From positions 751,419 to 815,418 of the forward strand of contig NZ_FOHS01000001.1 in NCBI RefSeq assembly GCF_900111515.1: DNA of 64,000 bases, in the 5' to 3' direction. Source of the DNA: Hymenobacter actinosclerus. GTDB lineage: Bacteria; Bacteroidota; Bacteroidia; Cytophagales; Hymenobacteraceae. The notes below the pieces were generated by a model. That model did no database searches. It was not told the DNA's origin and saw only the letters and a program-made list of their open reading frames with translations. The position numbers and the translations under genes were made by a program. Below are positions 31,481 through 40,151 of the stretch, piece by piece. Every line of letters starts with the position of its first letter. Position 1 is the first letter of the stretch.

Positions 31481-34429
31481 CTAAAAGCCCCCTGGACGAC
31501 CCCCATCAAGGCGTCCGCCCCCGCCTCCCGGCCGGCCCCCACCGGGGCGCGCACCATCGTTGATGTCCCCGCTTTCACGCTCGGGCCCCGCGCCGGCGCT
31601 GCCGAAGCTGCGGATGTTGTAGGTGAAGCTCAGCAGGAAGTAGCGCTGCAGGATGTTGGTGCGCACGTCCTCGGTGTAGGCGGCCGCAATGTTGCGCTGG
31701 ATGCTGTTGTTCTGGCCCAGCAAATCGAAGGCGAACACCTGGATTTCGCCCCGCTGATTGGCGAAGATTTTCTTGCCCAGCGAGGCATTCCAGAGCACAA
31801 AGTTCTGGTTGAAGCCCGCCGCCAGGCCCGAATACAGCTGGTGGTTGACATCGGACTTGAGCGTGATGCCCCTGGTGATAATCCAGCTCAGGCGCAGGCT
31901 GGTGTTCTGGCGGAAGTAGCGGCTGTTGAGCTGCTGCTGCAAACTGTTGCGCACCCAGCTCTGGCTGGAGTTCGACGAGAGCGTAAAGTCCACCTCGGGG
32001 CTGATGTTGCTGCTCAGCGCCACGCCCAGGTTGGCCGAGGGGGTGCGGTTGTAGTTGAACTCCCCAAACACCAGGCCCGGCGTCTGGGAGTAGTTGGCGC
32101 CGGCATTCACGCTCAGATTTGACTTGATAAAGGCCAGCGGCTGGCTGTAGTTGGCGAAGGAGCGCACCGAATACTGCCGGCTCAGGTTGACGGGCCGCGT
32201 GAGCTGGCCCCCGGCCGGAATGACGATGCCATCGACGGTTAACGGCTCGCCGCTGGCGTAAATGGTGTTGTTGGTGATGTAATTGTTCACGTAGCTGCCG
32301 CCCAGAAATGCGAAGAAGGAGCGCGACTTCTCGGGCACCGCCGACGAGTAGCGCACGAACAGGTTCTGGCGGGTTTCCTGGCGCAGGTTGGGGTTGCCGG
32401 TCGTCAGCTGGAGCGGGTTGGCGTTGTTCACCACTTCCTGCAACTGGTTGACGGAGGGCGGGTTGGTGCTGGTGCGGTAGTTGAGGCGCAGGTTCTGCTG
32501 CTTCGAGAAGTTATAGCGCACCTGGGCGTTGGGCAGCAGGTTGAGGAAGGAGCGGCGGGTGCTGCCGGGCCTTGGGAACTCCTGGTCGCTGCGCAGGCGG
32601 GCGTTCTGTAGCTCCGCGCCCACCGCCCATTGCAGCTGCTGGTTGCGGTAGCGGTAGGTCAGGCCCCCCGAGTTGGTGAGGTAGCTGCTCTGGAACACCG
32701 AGCTGAGTGTGTCGTTGAGGCGGCTGAACTCCTGGTCGGCGGCCACGAAATCGTAGGTGCGTTTGTCCGACTGGTTGGGCGTGTAGGCCACATCGTACTC
32801 GGCCTGCAGGGCCCCGTGCTGGCCCAGCGGCTCGGTGTAGTCGAGGCTACCGCGCCAGTTCCAGCCAGTCTGGGTCAGCTCCGAAAACTGGTTGAGCGTG
32901 CTGGTAAGCGGCTGCTGCTGGCGGTAAAAGGTAGTGCTCGACAGCAGGTTGTTGTCGCCGCGGTTGTCGTTGTAGCCGGCGTTGAAGCCCGCTGCCAGCG
33001 TGCGGCCGCGCCGGGCAAAGCGGTGGCGGTACAGCAGCTGGCTGCTGCCCGTCAGGCCCGTCAGGGCCGAGCGGTACGAGCTGGCGTTGCCGCCCTGGGG
33101 CGTGGTGGCATTGGTGCCATCGGGCTGGTCGAGGTAGGTGGTACCGTCGAGCAGACTGTTGCCGGTGTTGCGCTGCATGGAGAAGCTGGGCCGCCACAAA
33201 ATCGAGTTCAGCGAGTCGAATTTGTGGTCGATGCGCAGGTTGAAGCGGTTGTTGAAGTTGCGGCTGGTGGCGCGCGAATCCTCGGCGTAGCGCAGATCCT
33301 GGGGCTGGCCCACGGTGGGCACGTAGCGGCGCAGTAGGCTGGTGGCGCTGGTGTTGTCGCTCATATTAAAGAAGTAGCTGCCCTGCACGTCGGTTTTCGT
33401 GCCCCAGGTGTCGGAGTAGTTCAGGCCCAGCGCGTGGGTTTTGCTGATGCCCCCCTGCTGGTTCACCAGAAAGTCGCCCGCGTTGCCGCCGCCGCCCTGG
33501 CCGCCGCGCCCGCCACCGCCGCCGCGGCCACCCCGGCCGCCCCCGCCCGACGAGCCCACCACGCCCAGCAAGTCGTCGGTGCCGAAGTTCTGCTCGTTGA
33601 TGTTGTTGCTCTGGGCCACCACCGACATGCGCCGCTTACCCTTGAAACTGTTCAGGTTGCCGCTCACCCGATACCGGTCGTCGAGGGGCCCGTAGCCGGC
33701 CACCACGCGCCCAAACTGGCCGTTGCGGAATTGCGGCTTGGTGATAATGTTGATGGTTTTCTGCTGGTTGCCGTCGTCGAAACCCGTAAACTGGCTCTGG
33801 TCGGAGGCCCGGTCGTACACCTGAATCTTGTCGATTACCTCGGCCGGCAGGTTCTTAAGCACGGCATCGGGGTCGTTGCCGAAAAACTCCTTGCCGTCTA
33901 CCAGCACCCGCTGCACCTGCTCGCCCTGGGCCTGCACCTTGCCGGTGGCAGGGTCCACGGTCACGCCGGGCATCTTCCGGATCAGGTCGCCGGCGCTGGC
34001 GTCGGGGTTGGCTTTAAACGAGCCGGCGTTGAACTGGGCCGTGTCGCCCTTTTGCACGGCCGCGGCAGCCTGGCCCACCACTTCCACGCCCTTCAGCGCC
34101 ACGCCCCCGGCCTGCAACGTCAGGGCGCCCAAATTCAGGGGCGCGCTACCCACTTCCACGGTGCGCTGCAAATCCTGGTAGCCTAAAAACGACACCGTGA
34201 GCCGGTAGCGCCCCGCCGGCACATTCGGCACCACAAACGCGCCGCTGGCATCCACCGCTGCCCCGCGCCGCACCGAGTCGGGCAGTTGCAGCAGTACCAC
34301 GTTGGCCCCCAGCAGCGCCGACTGGTCCTGACCGTCGAGCACCCGCCCGCTCACGGTCGTCGTCTGGGCTTGGGCGGCGGTTAGTAGGGAAGTGAACAGC
34401 AGCAGGACAAGGAGCAAACGTAGCGTCAT
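31481..34429 (-). CDS. TonB-dependent receptor-like outer-membrane protein (OMP_b-brl_3 type)
   Basis: 982 residues, start ATG 34429, signal peptide LLLFTSLLTAAQAQ. It has an N-terminal carboxypeptidase-regulatory-like domain (VSGRVLDGQDQSALLGANV to YRLTVSFLGYQDLQR), then a plug (IRKMPGVTVDPATGKVQAQG, RVLVDGKEFFGNDPDAVLKN, IDKIQVYDRAS), then a large barrel (YGPLDDRYRVSGNLNSFKGK onward). A Gly/Arg-only stretch of about 25 residues (SSGGGGRGGRGGGGGRGGQG) sits in an early loop and the C-terminus is also Gly-rich (RPGGGRPGGGGG). No SusD partner follows, so this is not a classical polysaccharide locus; a peptide, metal or unknown ligand is possible. Confidence 0.88.
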   Translation of the reverse strand: MTLRLLLVLLLFTSLLTAAQAQTTTVSGRVLDGQDQSALLGANVVLLQLPDSVRRGAAVDASGAFVVPNVPAGRYRLTVSFLGYQDLQRTVEVGSAPLNLGALTLQAGGVALKGVEVVGQAAAAVQKGDTAQFNAGSFKANPDASAGDLIRKMPGVTVDPATGKVQAQGEQVQRVLVDGKEFFGNDPDAVLKNLPAEVIDKIQVYDRASDQSQFTGFDDGNQQKTINIITKPQFRNGQFGRVVAGYGPLDDRYRVSGNLNSFKGKRRMSVVAQSNNINEQNFGTDDLLGVVGSSGGGGRGGRGGGGGRGGQGGGGNAGDFLVNQQGGISKTHALGLNYSDTWGTKTDVQGSYFFNMSDNTSATSLLRRYVPTVGQPQDLRYAEDSRATSRNFNNRFNLRIDHKFDSLNSILWRPSFSMQRNTGNSLLDGTTYLDQPDGTNATTPQGGNASSYRSALTGLTGSSQLLYRHRFARRGRTLAAGFNAGYNDNRGDNNLLSSTTFYRQQQPLTSTLNQFSELTQTGWNWRGSLDYTEPLGQHGALQAEYDVAYTPNQSDKRTYDFVAADQEFSRLNDTLSSVFQSSYLTNSGGLTYRYRNQQLQWAVGAELQNARLRSDQEFPRPGSTRRSFLNLLPNAQVRYNFSKQQNLRLNYRTSTNPPSVNQLQEVVNNANPLQLTTGNPNLRQETRQNLFVRYSSAVPEKSRSFFAFLGGSYVNNYITNNTIYASGEPLTVDGIVIPAGGQLTRPVNLSRQYSVRSFANYSQPLAFIKSNLSVNAGANYSQTPGLVFGEFNYNRTPSANLGVALSSNISPEVDFTLSSNSSQSWVRNSLQQQLNSRYFRQNTSLRLSWIITRGITLKSDVNHQLYSGLAAGFNQNFVLWNASLGKKIFANQRGEIQVFAFDLLGQNNSIQRNIAAAYTEDVRTNILQRYFLLSFTYNIRSFGSAGAGPERESGDINDGARPGGGRPGGGGGRLDGGRPGGF

Positions 34430-34518
34430 CAGATGGGGTAGAAAGGCGTTAGCCGGCATAGACGCCAGAATTCCGCTACGGTTTAACGAACGAGCTTTTT
34501 TCTTTTGAAATAGATTTG

Positions 34519-34646
34519 GTTGCCAGTAAATGGAACGTCATGCTGAGCTTGCCGAAGCATCTCACGTGCTGATGTTGCCATAGTAACTCAACGTCAGCAC
34601 GCGAGATGCTTCGACAAGCTCAGCATGACGTTCCTTTTACTGGCAA
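34519..34646. repeat. Long inverted repeat, family A copy 4
   Basis: Arms 34519-34577 and 34589-34646 share TTGCCAGTAAATGGAACG and the variant core GTCATGCTGAGCTTGCCGAA. It ends one base before the O-methyltransferase stop codon. Confidence 0.88.
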
Positions 34647-34647
34647 C

Positions 34648-35292
34648 TCATAATTTCCGCACCAACAGCAGCCCGTCGCGCATGGGCAGCAGCACGTTTT
34701 CCACCCGCGGGTCGGCCTGCACTTTGGCGTTGAAGGCGCGTACGGCGTGGGCGTCCTTGTCGGCGGGTTTCAGTGGGTAGTCGGGCAGCACCTTGCCGTT
34801 CCAGAGTACGTTGTCAATCAGGATGAAGCCGCCGGGCCGCACCTGGGGCAGCACCAGCTCGTAGTACGTGTCGTTGTTGATTTTGTCGGCGTCGATGAAC
34901 ACCAAATCCCAGGTTTCGGCCAGCGCGGCCAGCACCCGCCGGGCGTCGCCGATGTGCAGCCGAATCTGGTGTTCCAGGCCCGCCTCGGCCACGTAGCGCC
35001 CGATGCGGCCGGCCAGCTCGGGGTTCTGCTCGATGGTGTGCAGCAGTCCATCGGGGGCCAGCCCCTCGGCCAGGCACAGGGCCGAGTAGCCGGTAAACGT
35101 GCCCAACTCCAGCACCCGCCGCGGCCGCACCATGTGGCTGAGCATGCTCAAAAGCCGCCCCTGCGCGTGCCCCGACAGCATCCGGGCATGCAGCACCTGC
35201 ACGTGGGTTTCGCGGTTGAGGCGCGCCAGCAGCGGGCTTTCGGGGCTGGTATGGTCGTCGGCGTAGCGCTGGGCGTCGTCGGGGGAGTACAT
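34648..35292 (-). CDS. O-methyltransferase, class I SAM-dependent
   Basis: 214 residues, related to caffeoyl-CoA/catechol O-methyltransferases of family 3. The SAM site is VLELGTFTGYSALCLAEGL (motif I), followed by HTIEQNPELAG, IGDARRVLA, the metal-binding Asp in DLVFIDADKINNDTYYEL, and GGFILIDNVLWNGKV (conserved D-N pair). The start is ATG 35292; the open frame extends to 35355 only because it reads through a family A repeat. The substrate is unknown. It is flanked on both sides by family A palindromes. Confidence 0.93.
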   Translation of the reverse strand: MYSPDDAQRYADDHTSPESPLLARLNRETHVQVLHARMLSGHAQGRLLSMLSHMVRPRRVLELGTFTGYSALCLAEGLAPDGLLHTIEQNPELAGRIGRYVAEAGLEHQIRLHIGDARRVLAALAETWDLVFIDADKINNDTYYELVLPQVRPGGFILIDNVLWNGKVLPDYPLKPADKDAHAVRAFNAKVQADPRVENVLLPMRDGLLLVRKL

Positions 35293-35316
35293 AGGAGGAA
35301 GGGTAGAAGTCTGGAA

Positions 35317-35446
35317 GAATGTCATGCTGAGCTTGCCGAAGCATCTCGCGTGCAATTCTAATCAAACGATAGGGTTACATCTGCCCGCGAGATGTTTCGA
35401 CTTCGCTCCGTCCTTGGCTTGATGCGCCGCCTGCTCAGCATGACTG
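35317..35446. repeat. Family A element, copy 5, with an interrupted right arm
   Basis: The left arm (GTCATGCTGAGCTTGCCGAA, GCATCTCGCGTGC, from 35321) is complete. The right arm reads CCCGCGAGATGTTTCGAC, then about 30 extra bases (35400-35431, including GGCTTGATGCGCCGCCTG), then CTCAGCATGAC. The insert contains family A-like words (CTTCGCTCCG), so recombination between copies is possible. Confidence 0.7.
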
Positions 35447-35451
35447 TTCTT

Positions 35452-35901
35452 TCAACTTCCCAACTCAACCACCGGCACCAACCGAAACTTCCAGACTTGA
35501 AAACCGGCCTTGCCGGGCTCGTGCACGGCGGCCACTACCCGATAAAGTCCTTCGTAGCGGTAGCCGAAACCCGCCTCCACTGCAACCCGCCGAAAAACCC
35601 GCACCGGGCGGCCGGTTGCGAGGCTTTTGTGCATATACAGGTTGCGGCCGCTCAACTCCTGGTGCGCCGTTTGCCGGCCGGTGCGCGGGTCGCGGCCACC
35701 GCTGCCCGAGTACGTCAGGTCGTGCTCCCGAAAGTCGTCGTCCTCATACTGGTCGGCCAGAATAATGGATTCGGCCCCTTCGTCGGCCGAGCCGCTCACG
35801 CCGGTGCGCGTGGGCCGGTGCAGCCCGGCCCGGCTCAGCGCCAGCCGGCTGTCCAGCACATCGCCCGGCCGGTAATAGCTGATGTGGCCAAAGATGGGCA
35901 T
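35452..35901 (-). CDS. Stand-alone SRA/YDG domain protein (modified-DNA reader)
   Basis: 149 residues that are almost entirely one SRA domain: FGHISYYRPGD, SRAGLHRPTRTGVSG, GAESIILADQYEDDD, DLTYSGSGGRDPRTGRQ, GRPVRVFRR, GYRYEGLYRVV and GKAGFQVWKFRLV. The base-flipping pocket of the eukaryotic relative UHRF1 (Tyr, Asp of YEDD; Tyr-Thr of YTG) has counterparts in Tyr52, Asp54/55 and Tyr64-Ser65. Bacterial SRA domains usually precede an HNH or other nuclease in modification-dependent restriction; here the protein stops about 10 residues after the domain, so no nuclease is attached. Palindromes touch both ends of the gene. Predicted role: binding 5-methyl- or other modified cytosine; effector unknown. 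Confidence 0.88.
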   Translation of the reverse strand: MPIFGHISYYRPGDVLDSRLALSRAGLHRPTRTGVSGSADEGAESIILADQYEDDDFREHDLTYSGSGGRDPRTGRQTAHQELSGRNLYMHKSLATGRPVRVFRRVAVEAGFGYRYEGLYRVVAAVHEPGKAGFQVWKFRLVPVVELGS

Positions 35902-35902
35902 G

Positions 35903-36106
35903 AGGTGAGATGGTGAGATAATGAAATGGTGAGTTTGCTATTCGGGTGGCCTGACCTCCCAAGTGGAACAAGGGTCTTGTCATGCCAAAAGGAGCCGTTG
36001 GTACAGCCGTCCGAGCAAGATAAGTCCCTCTAGCGCTGGCTTGATGCGCTCTATACTCAGGATGACAGCACGTCAACTCACCATTTCACTACTCACCATC
36101 TCACCT
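35903..36106. repeat. Octamer word arrays as outer arms around a degenerate palindrome
   Basis: GTGA/ATGA words recur at 35905, 35913, 35921 and 35929 (period 8). The complementary TCAC words occupy 36077-36104 and run into the M16 stop codon (36105-36107). A worn family A-like pair (GTCATGCC ... CAGGATGAC) lies inside. The array starts right next to the SRA start codon. Confidence 0.8.
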
Positions 36107-37337
36107 ACTCCGGCACGTACTGCAGCACGCTCAGGTTGTCGTCGGTGAGGATTTCGTTGGCTATTTCCAGCAACTCGGGGGCGCTGATGCAGCGGACGCG
36201 GTCGAAGATTTCGTTGATGCTCTCGACGCGGCCCAGGTCGAGGGTGCTTTTGGCCAGCAGCTGCATCAGGCCGCTGTTGCTTTCCTCGGCCATGGCCAGC
36301 TGGCCCATCAGCTGCTCCTTGGCCGTATGCAGCTGCGAGGTTCCCAGGGTTTGCTCGCGCAGGCGCTTAAGCTCCTTCTGCACCAGGGCCACGGTGCGGT
36401 TCACCTGCTTCTTCTCGGTGCCGAAGTAGATGCCGAACAGGCCCGTGTCGGTGTAGGGCGAGTAGGTGGAGTCGATGGTGTAGACGAGGCCATACTTTTC
36501 GCGCACGCCCAGGTTGAGGCGCGAGTTCATGCCGGGGCCGCCGAGCAGGTTGTTGAGCAGGAAAAACGGCACCCGCCGCTCGTCGTGCAACGCGTAGGCC
36601 GGCCCGCCAATCAGGCAGTGGGCCTGGGTGATGGGCTTGCGCTCCAGCCGCTCCAGCCGCTGGTAGCCCTCGAAGCCCAGCCGGGGCCGGGCACCCAGCC
36701 GGGCCGGCAGGGGGGCCAGATACTTGTCGGCCAGCCGCTTCACTTCCTTGAAGGGCAGGTTGCTCACCGAGCTGAACACCACCCGGTCGGTGCGCACGTT
36801 GTCGGCCAGAAACTGGTGGAAATCGGCCTGCTGGAAGCCCGCCACGCTTTCGCGGGTGCCCAGAATGTTGTGGCCCAGCGTGTGGCGGGCAAACACCACG
36901 TCGTCGAAGTCGTCGATGATGGCGTCTTCGGGCGCGTCGTGGTACATGGCCATTTCCTCCAGAATCACGCCGCGCTCCTTTTCAATCTCCTTTTCGGGGA
37001 AGACGGAGTTGAACGTCAGGTCGGTCAGCAGCTCGAAGGCCCGCTCGAAGTGGGTGCTCAGCAGCGAGGCGTAGAAGCAGATTTTCTCCTTAGTAGTATA
37101 GGCGTTCAGCTCGCCGCCCACGGTTTCGAGGCGGTTGAGAATGTGGAAGCTCTTGCGCTTGTGGGTGCCCTTGAAGGCCATGTGCTCCCAGAAGTGCGCC
37201 AGCCCAAGCTGGTGGGGCTTCTCGTCGCGCGAGCCAATGTCGAGCAAAAACCCACAGTGGGCGATTTTGGTGTGCGGAACCTGCTTATGCAGCACCCGAA
37301 TTCCGTTGGGCAACTCGTACAGGTCGTAATCAGTCAT
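36105..37337 (-). CDS. M16 family zinc metallopeptidase (processing-peptidase-like)
   Basis: 410 residues from ATG 37337. The inverse zinc motif HFWEH (His48-x-x-Glu51-His52) stands in GLAHFWEHMAFKGT, with the downstream Glu ligand in VILEEMAMYHDAPED, as in M16B subunits. The C-terminal half has the partner-type segments LLNNLLGGPGMNSRLNLGVREKYGLVYTIDS. There is no signal peptide, so it is probably cytoplasmic. It resembles the PqqL/YmxG-like single-domain group that dimerises. Substrates are likely short peptides. An exact -7 box is at 37439-37446, giving a leader of about 95 bases. Confidence 0.93.
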   Translation of the reverse strand: MTDYDLYELPNGIRVLHKQVPHTKIAHCGFLLDIGSRDEKPHQLGLAHFWEHMAFKGTHKRKSFHILNRLETVGGELNAYTTKEKICFYASLLSTHFERAFELLTDLTFNSVFPEKEIEKERGVILEEMAMYHDAPEDAIIDDFDDVVFARHTLGHNILGTRESVAGFQQADFHQFLADNVRTDRVVFSSVSNLPFKEVKRLADKYLAPLPARLGARPRLGFEGYQRLERLERKPITQAHCLIGGPAYALHDERRVPFFLLNNLLGGPGMNSRLNLGVREKYGLVYTIDSTYSPYTDTGLFGIYFGTEKKQVNRTVALVQKELKRLREQTLGTSQLHTAKEQLMGQLAMAEESNSGLMQLLAKSTLDLGRVESINEIFDRVRCISAPELLEIANEILTDDNLSVLQYVPE

Positions 37338-37438
37338 TTCAGAGGATAAAGGGAAATTGAGCACTCAGGGACCTGGCTTTTTGCACCAGCGGCCCATCGG
37401 CCCCGCCCGGTATAACCACGCAGCGGCGCGGTAGGTTG

Positions 37439-37446
37439 CAAAGGTA
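37439..37446 (-). promoter_or_regulatory. Bacteroidetes -7 box (TACCTTTG) for the M16 gene
   Basis: Exact TAnnTTTG on the minus strand. Upstream, at the -33 position, lies the octamer/palindrome region, with no clear TTTG. Confidence 0.5.
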
Positions 37447-37464
37447 CAATGAGGTGAGATGGTG

Positions 37465-37577
37465 AAGGAACAGTCATTCTGAGCGGAGCGAAGAATCTCG
37501 CGTGCCAAAGTATCTCCTATCATCAGGAGTTACCATTGCACGCGAGATTCTTCGCTCCGCTCAGAATGACCGTCCTT
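37465..37577. repeat. Long inverted repeat, family A copy 7
   Basis: Arms 37465-37505 and 37538-37577 carry CAGTCATTCTGAGCGGAGCG and AAGAATCTCGCGTGC. The loop (CAAAGTATCTCC ... GGAGTTACCATTG) is shared, in the opposite orientation, with the copy at 58570-58689. It touches the stop codon of the GT9 gene. Confidence 0.9.
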
Positions 37578-38603
37578 TTACAACCTGACCACCTCACCTA
37601 AAACCGCCAGCAGCTGCTCGGTTCTAATATCGTGGGCGCAGCGGAAGTGGCCCAGGGGGCAGGCGGCGTGGCCGTGCAGGCCGCAGGGGCGGCAGGGCAG
37701 GGGCCCTTCGATTTCCACGATGCGCGAAAACGGACTCAGCGGCCCGAACCCGAAGGCCGGCACCGTGGAACAGTACACCGCGCACACCGGCGCACCCACG
37801 GCCGAGCACAGGTGCATGGGCGCCGAATCGTTCACGTAGTTGAGCACCGCCCCGCGCATGAGCGCCGCCGAGGCCAGCAGCGACAAACGGCCCGACAGAT
37901 TCACCAGCCCCGGCCGGCCGCTCAGTTCCAGCAGCCGCTGGCAGGCTTCGGTGTCGGGCGGGCCGCCGAGCAAAAACACGCGGTACTCGGGTGGTAGCGC
38001 GGCCAGCAGCTTTAGCCACTGCTCCTCTGGAAACTGCTTGGTAAACCACACCGACGTGGGCGCGATGCAGATGTAGGGCCCGCCGCCGGCCGCCGCCACG
38101 GCTTCGGCGGCCGCCTGCTCGTCGGTGGCGGAAGGGTAGAGGCGGGGCGGCACCACCGGGCCCTGGTAGCCGGGGGCCAGCAGGCGCAGGTTGCGCATTA
38201 CCTCGTGCACGCCGTCCTCGATAACGTGCGGGGCGGTGCGGGTGAAAAACCGGGCCAGCGGGTTCTTATCAAACCCCACCCGCTCCGGCGCGCCCGAAAA
38301 GGCCGTCAGCAGGCCGGTGCTGGCGAAGCGCTGCAGCGTAACGACGCGGCCGTAACCCGTGCGCCGGATCTGGCCCAGCAGCCGCAACAGGCCCCGGTAC
38401 TTGTCCTGCTTCTTGTCCCACACCAGCACCTGCCGCACGTGCGGGTGGACCCGCAGCAGCCCCTCATTGCCCTTACGCACCAGAAAATCGACGGGCGTTT
38501 CGGGCTCGGTGCGGTGCAGGTACTCCAGCAGGGCCGTAGCCAGAATCACGTCGCCGATGAAGGCGGTCTGGATGAGCAGGACGGCGGGCGGGGTAGTGGG
38601 CAT
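37578..38603 (-). CDS. Glycosyltransferase family 9 (heptosyltransferase-like)
   Basis: 341 residues, GT9/GT-B fold, adding sugars to lipopolysaccharide core or a related glycan on the cytoplasmic face of the inner membrane. N-terminal LLIQTAFIGDVILATALLEYL is the family start, and YICIAPTSVWFTKQFPEEQW and VFLLGGPPDTE form the nucleotide-sugar half. Then NYVNDSAPMHLCSAVGAPVCAVY has the D-S/T-x-x-x-H motif. The C-terminus has a four-Cys motif, CRPC-x7-CPLGHFRC, also found in the GT9 at 49147. ATG 38603 is preferred over GTG 38621, which lies inside the promoter. Confidence 0.92.
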   Translation of the reverse strand: MPTTPPAVLLIQTAFIGDVILATALLEYLHRTEPETPVDFLVRKGNEGLLRVHPHVRQVLVWDKKQDKYRGLLRLLGQIRRTGYGRVVTLQRFASTGLLTAFSGAPERVGFDKNPLARFFTRTAPHVIEDGVHEVMRNLRLLAPGYQGPVVPPRLYPSATDEQAAAEAVAAAGGGPYICIAPTSVWFTKQFPEEQWLKLLAALPPEYRVFLLGGPPDTEACQRLLELSGRPGLVNLSGRLSLLASAALMRGAVLNYVNDSAPMHLCSAVGAPVCAVYCSTVPAFGFGPLSPFSRIVEIEGPLPCRPCGLHGHAACPLGHFRCAHDIRTEQLLAVLGEVVRL

Positions 38604-38622
38604 GGCGGGCTGGGTGGGCACA

Positions 38623-38630
38623 CAAAGATA
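38623..38630 (-). promoter_or_regulatory. Bacteroidetes -7 box (TATCTTTG) for the GT9 gene
   Basis: Exact TAnnTTTG on the minus strand, 20 bases before the ATG at 38603, implying a leader of roughly 13 bases. Confidence 0.55.
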
Positions 38631-38650
38631 CGGTAGTAGGGGCGGGGGAA

Positions 38651-38758
38651 ATTGACCGTCATTCAGAGCGCGGCGAAGAATCTTGCGGGCTGATGTCGGG
38701 TTACTTGTTACAGCCTCAGCCCGCGGGATTCTTCGCCGCGCTCTGCATGACGGTCAAT
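38651..38758. repeat. Long inverted repeat, family A copy 8
   Basis: Arms 38651-38693 and 38716-38758 (ATTGACCGTCATTCAGAGCG, GGCGAAGAATCTTGCGGGC) surround a 22-base loop in the divergent gap between GT9 and aminopeptidase P genes. Confidence 0.9.
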
Positions 38759-38821
38759 TACTACTTAACTTGGCCCGGCCGCTTCGGCGGCTTTCATCTG
38801 TTCTACCTCATCCCTGCCCTT

Positions 38822-40111
38822 ATGCGCTACGGCCCTATTTCGCCCGATTTGTTCGTTGAAAACCGCCGCCGCTTCCGCGAGCTGCTGCCGCCCAACTCGC
38901 TGGCCATCTTCCAGGCCAACGACATCATGCCCACCAACGCCGACGGCACCATGCCGTTCCGCCAGAACAACGACCTGTTCTACCTGAGCGGCGTCGACCA
39001 GGAAGACAGCATCCTCGTTATCTGCCCCGACGCCACGCTGCCCCAGCACCGCGAAATCCTGTTTCTGAAGGAAACCAGCCCCGAAATCCTCATCTGGGAG
39101 GGCTACAAGCTCACCAAGGAGCAGGCCCGCGAGCAAACCGGCGTGCGCACCATCATGTGGCTCGACTCGTTCGAGGCGGTGCTGCCGGCCCTCATGAACG
39201 AGGCCGATCAGGTGTACCTGCCCAGCAACGAGCATATCCGGGCCGTGGTGGAGGTGGAGACCCGCAACGCCCGCTTCATCAAGCGCTTGCAGGCGGCTTA
39301 TCCGCTGCACCAGTACCGCCGCGCCGCTCGCCTGCTCGACCAGCTGCGGGCCATCAAAAGTCCCGAGGAAATCCGGCTCATGCAAAAGGCCGCCGACCTC
39401 ACCGAGGCCGCTTTCCGCCGGTTGCTTTCGTTTGTGAAGCCCGGCGTGATGGAGTACGAGGTAGAGGCCGAAATCTTCCACGAGTTTCTGCGCGGCGGCT
39501 CGCGCGGCCCCGCCTACGGCTCCATCATCGCCTCGGGGCCCAGCGCCTGCATCCTGCACTACGTCAGCAACGACCGCGAGTGCCAGGCCGGCGACGTGAT
39601 GCTGCTCGATTTTGGGGCCGAGTACGCCAACTACGCGGCCGATATGTCGCGCTCCATCCCCATCAGCGGCACGTTCAGCAAGCGTCAGCGGGCCGTGTAC
39701 GACGCCGTGTTGCACGTGATGAAGTTCGCCACGGCCCGGCTCGTGGCCGGCGGCAATATTGAGGAGTACCACGCCGCCGTGGGCGCCGAGATGGAGCAGC
39801 AGCTCATCAAGCTGGACTTGCTGAACGCGTCGGATGTGAAAAACCAGGACCCCGCCGCGCCGCTCTACAAGCAGTACTTCATGCACGGCACCAGCCACTA
39901 CCTGGGCCTCGATGTGCACGATGTGGGCCACAAGTACCGCACCTTCGAGCCGGGCATGGTGTACACCTGCGAGCCGGGTATTTACATTCCGGCCGAGGGC
40001 CTGGGCATCCGCCTCGAAAACGACATTCTCATCACCAAAACCGGCAACGACGACCTGATGAAGAACATTCCGCTCGAAGCCGACGACATCGAGCGGCTGA
40101 TGCGCCGCTAG
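38822..40111 (+). CDS. pepP: Xaa-Pro aminopeptidase (M24B, aminopeptidase P)
   Basis: Removes N-terminal residues next to proline. 429 residues from ATG 38822. The N-terminal creatinase-like domain begins ISPDLFVENRRRFRELLP with FRQNNDLFYLSGVDQED. The pita-bread catalytic domain carries all five metal ligands: Asp in VMLLDFGAEY, Asp in NYAADMSRSIP, His in HGTSHYLGLDVHDVG, Glu in YTCEPGIYIP and Glu in LGIRLENDILIT. No signal peptide, so cytoplasmic. The longer open frame to 38693 reads through a family A repeat and is rejected. Confidence 0.95.
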   Translation: MRYGPISPDLFVENRRRFRELLPPNSLAIFQANDIMPTNADGTMPFRQNNDLFYLSGVDQEDSILVICPDATLPQHREILFLKETSPEILIWEGYKLTKEQAREQTGVRTIMWLDSFEAVLPALMNEADQVYLPSNEHIRAVVEVETRNARFIKRLQAAYPLHQYRRAARLLDQLRAIKSPEEIRLMQKAADLTEAAFRRLLSFVKPGVMEYEVEAEIFHEFLRGGSRGPAYGSIIASGPSACILHYVSNDRECQAGDVMLLDFGAEYANYAADMSRSIPISGTFSKRQRAVYDAVLHVMKFATARLVAGGNIEEYHAAVGAEMEQQLIKLDLLNASDVKNQDPAAPLYKQYFMHGTSHYLGLDVHDVGHKYRTFEPGMVYTCEPGIYIPAEGLGIRLENDILITKTGNDDLMKNIPLEADDIERLMRR

Positions 40112-40151
40112 GCAGCCGGCGGGCTGTTTACCAACAGCGTGCCGTCAATTT

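Noticed and set aside
35293..35355. N-terminal extension of the O-methyltransferase
   Set aside because: The extra residues are the translation of a family A repeat arm; homologues begin near MYSPDDAQRY.
38693..38821. N-terminal extension of aminopeptidase P
   Set aside because: It reads through a family A palindrome; the conserved sequence starts after ATG 38822.
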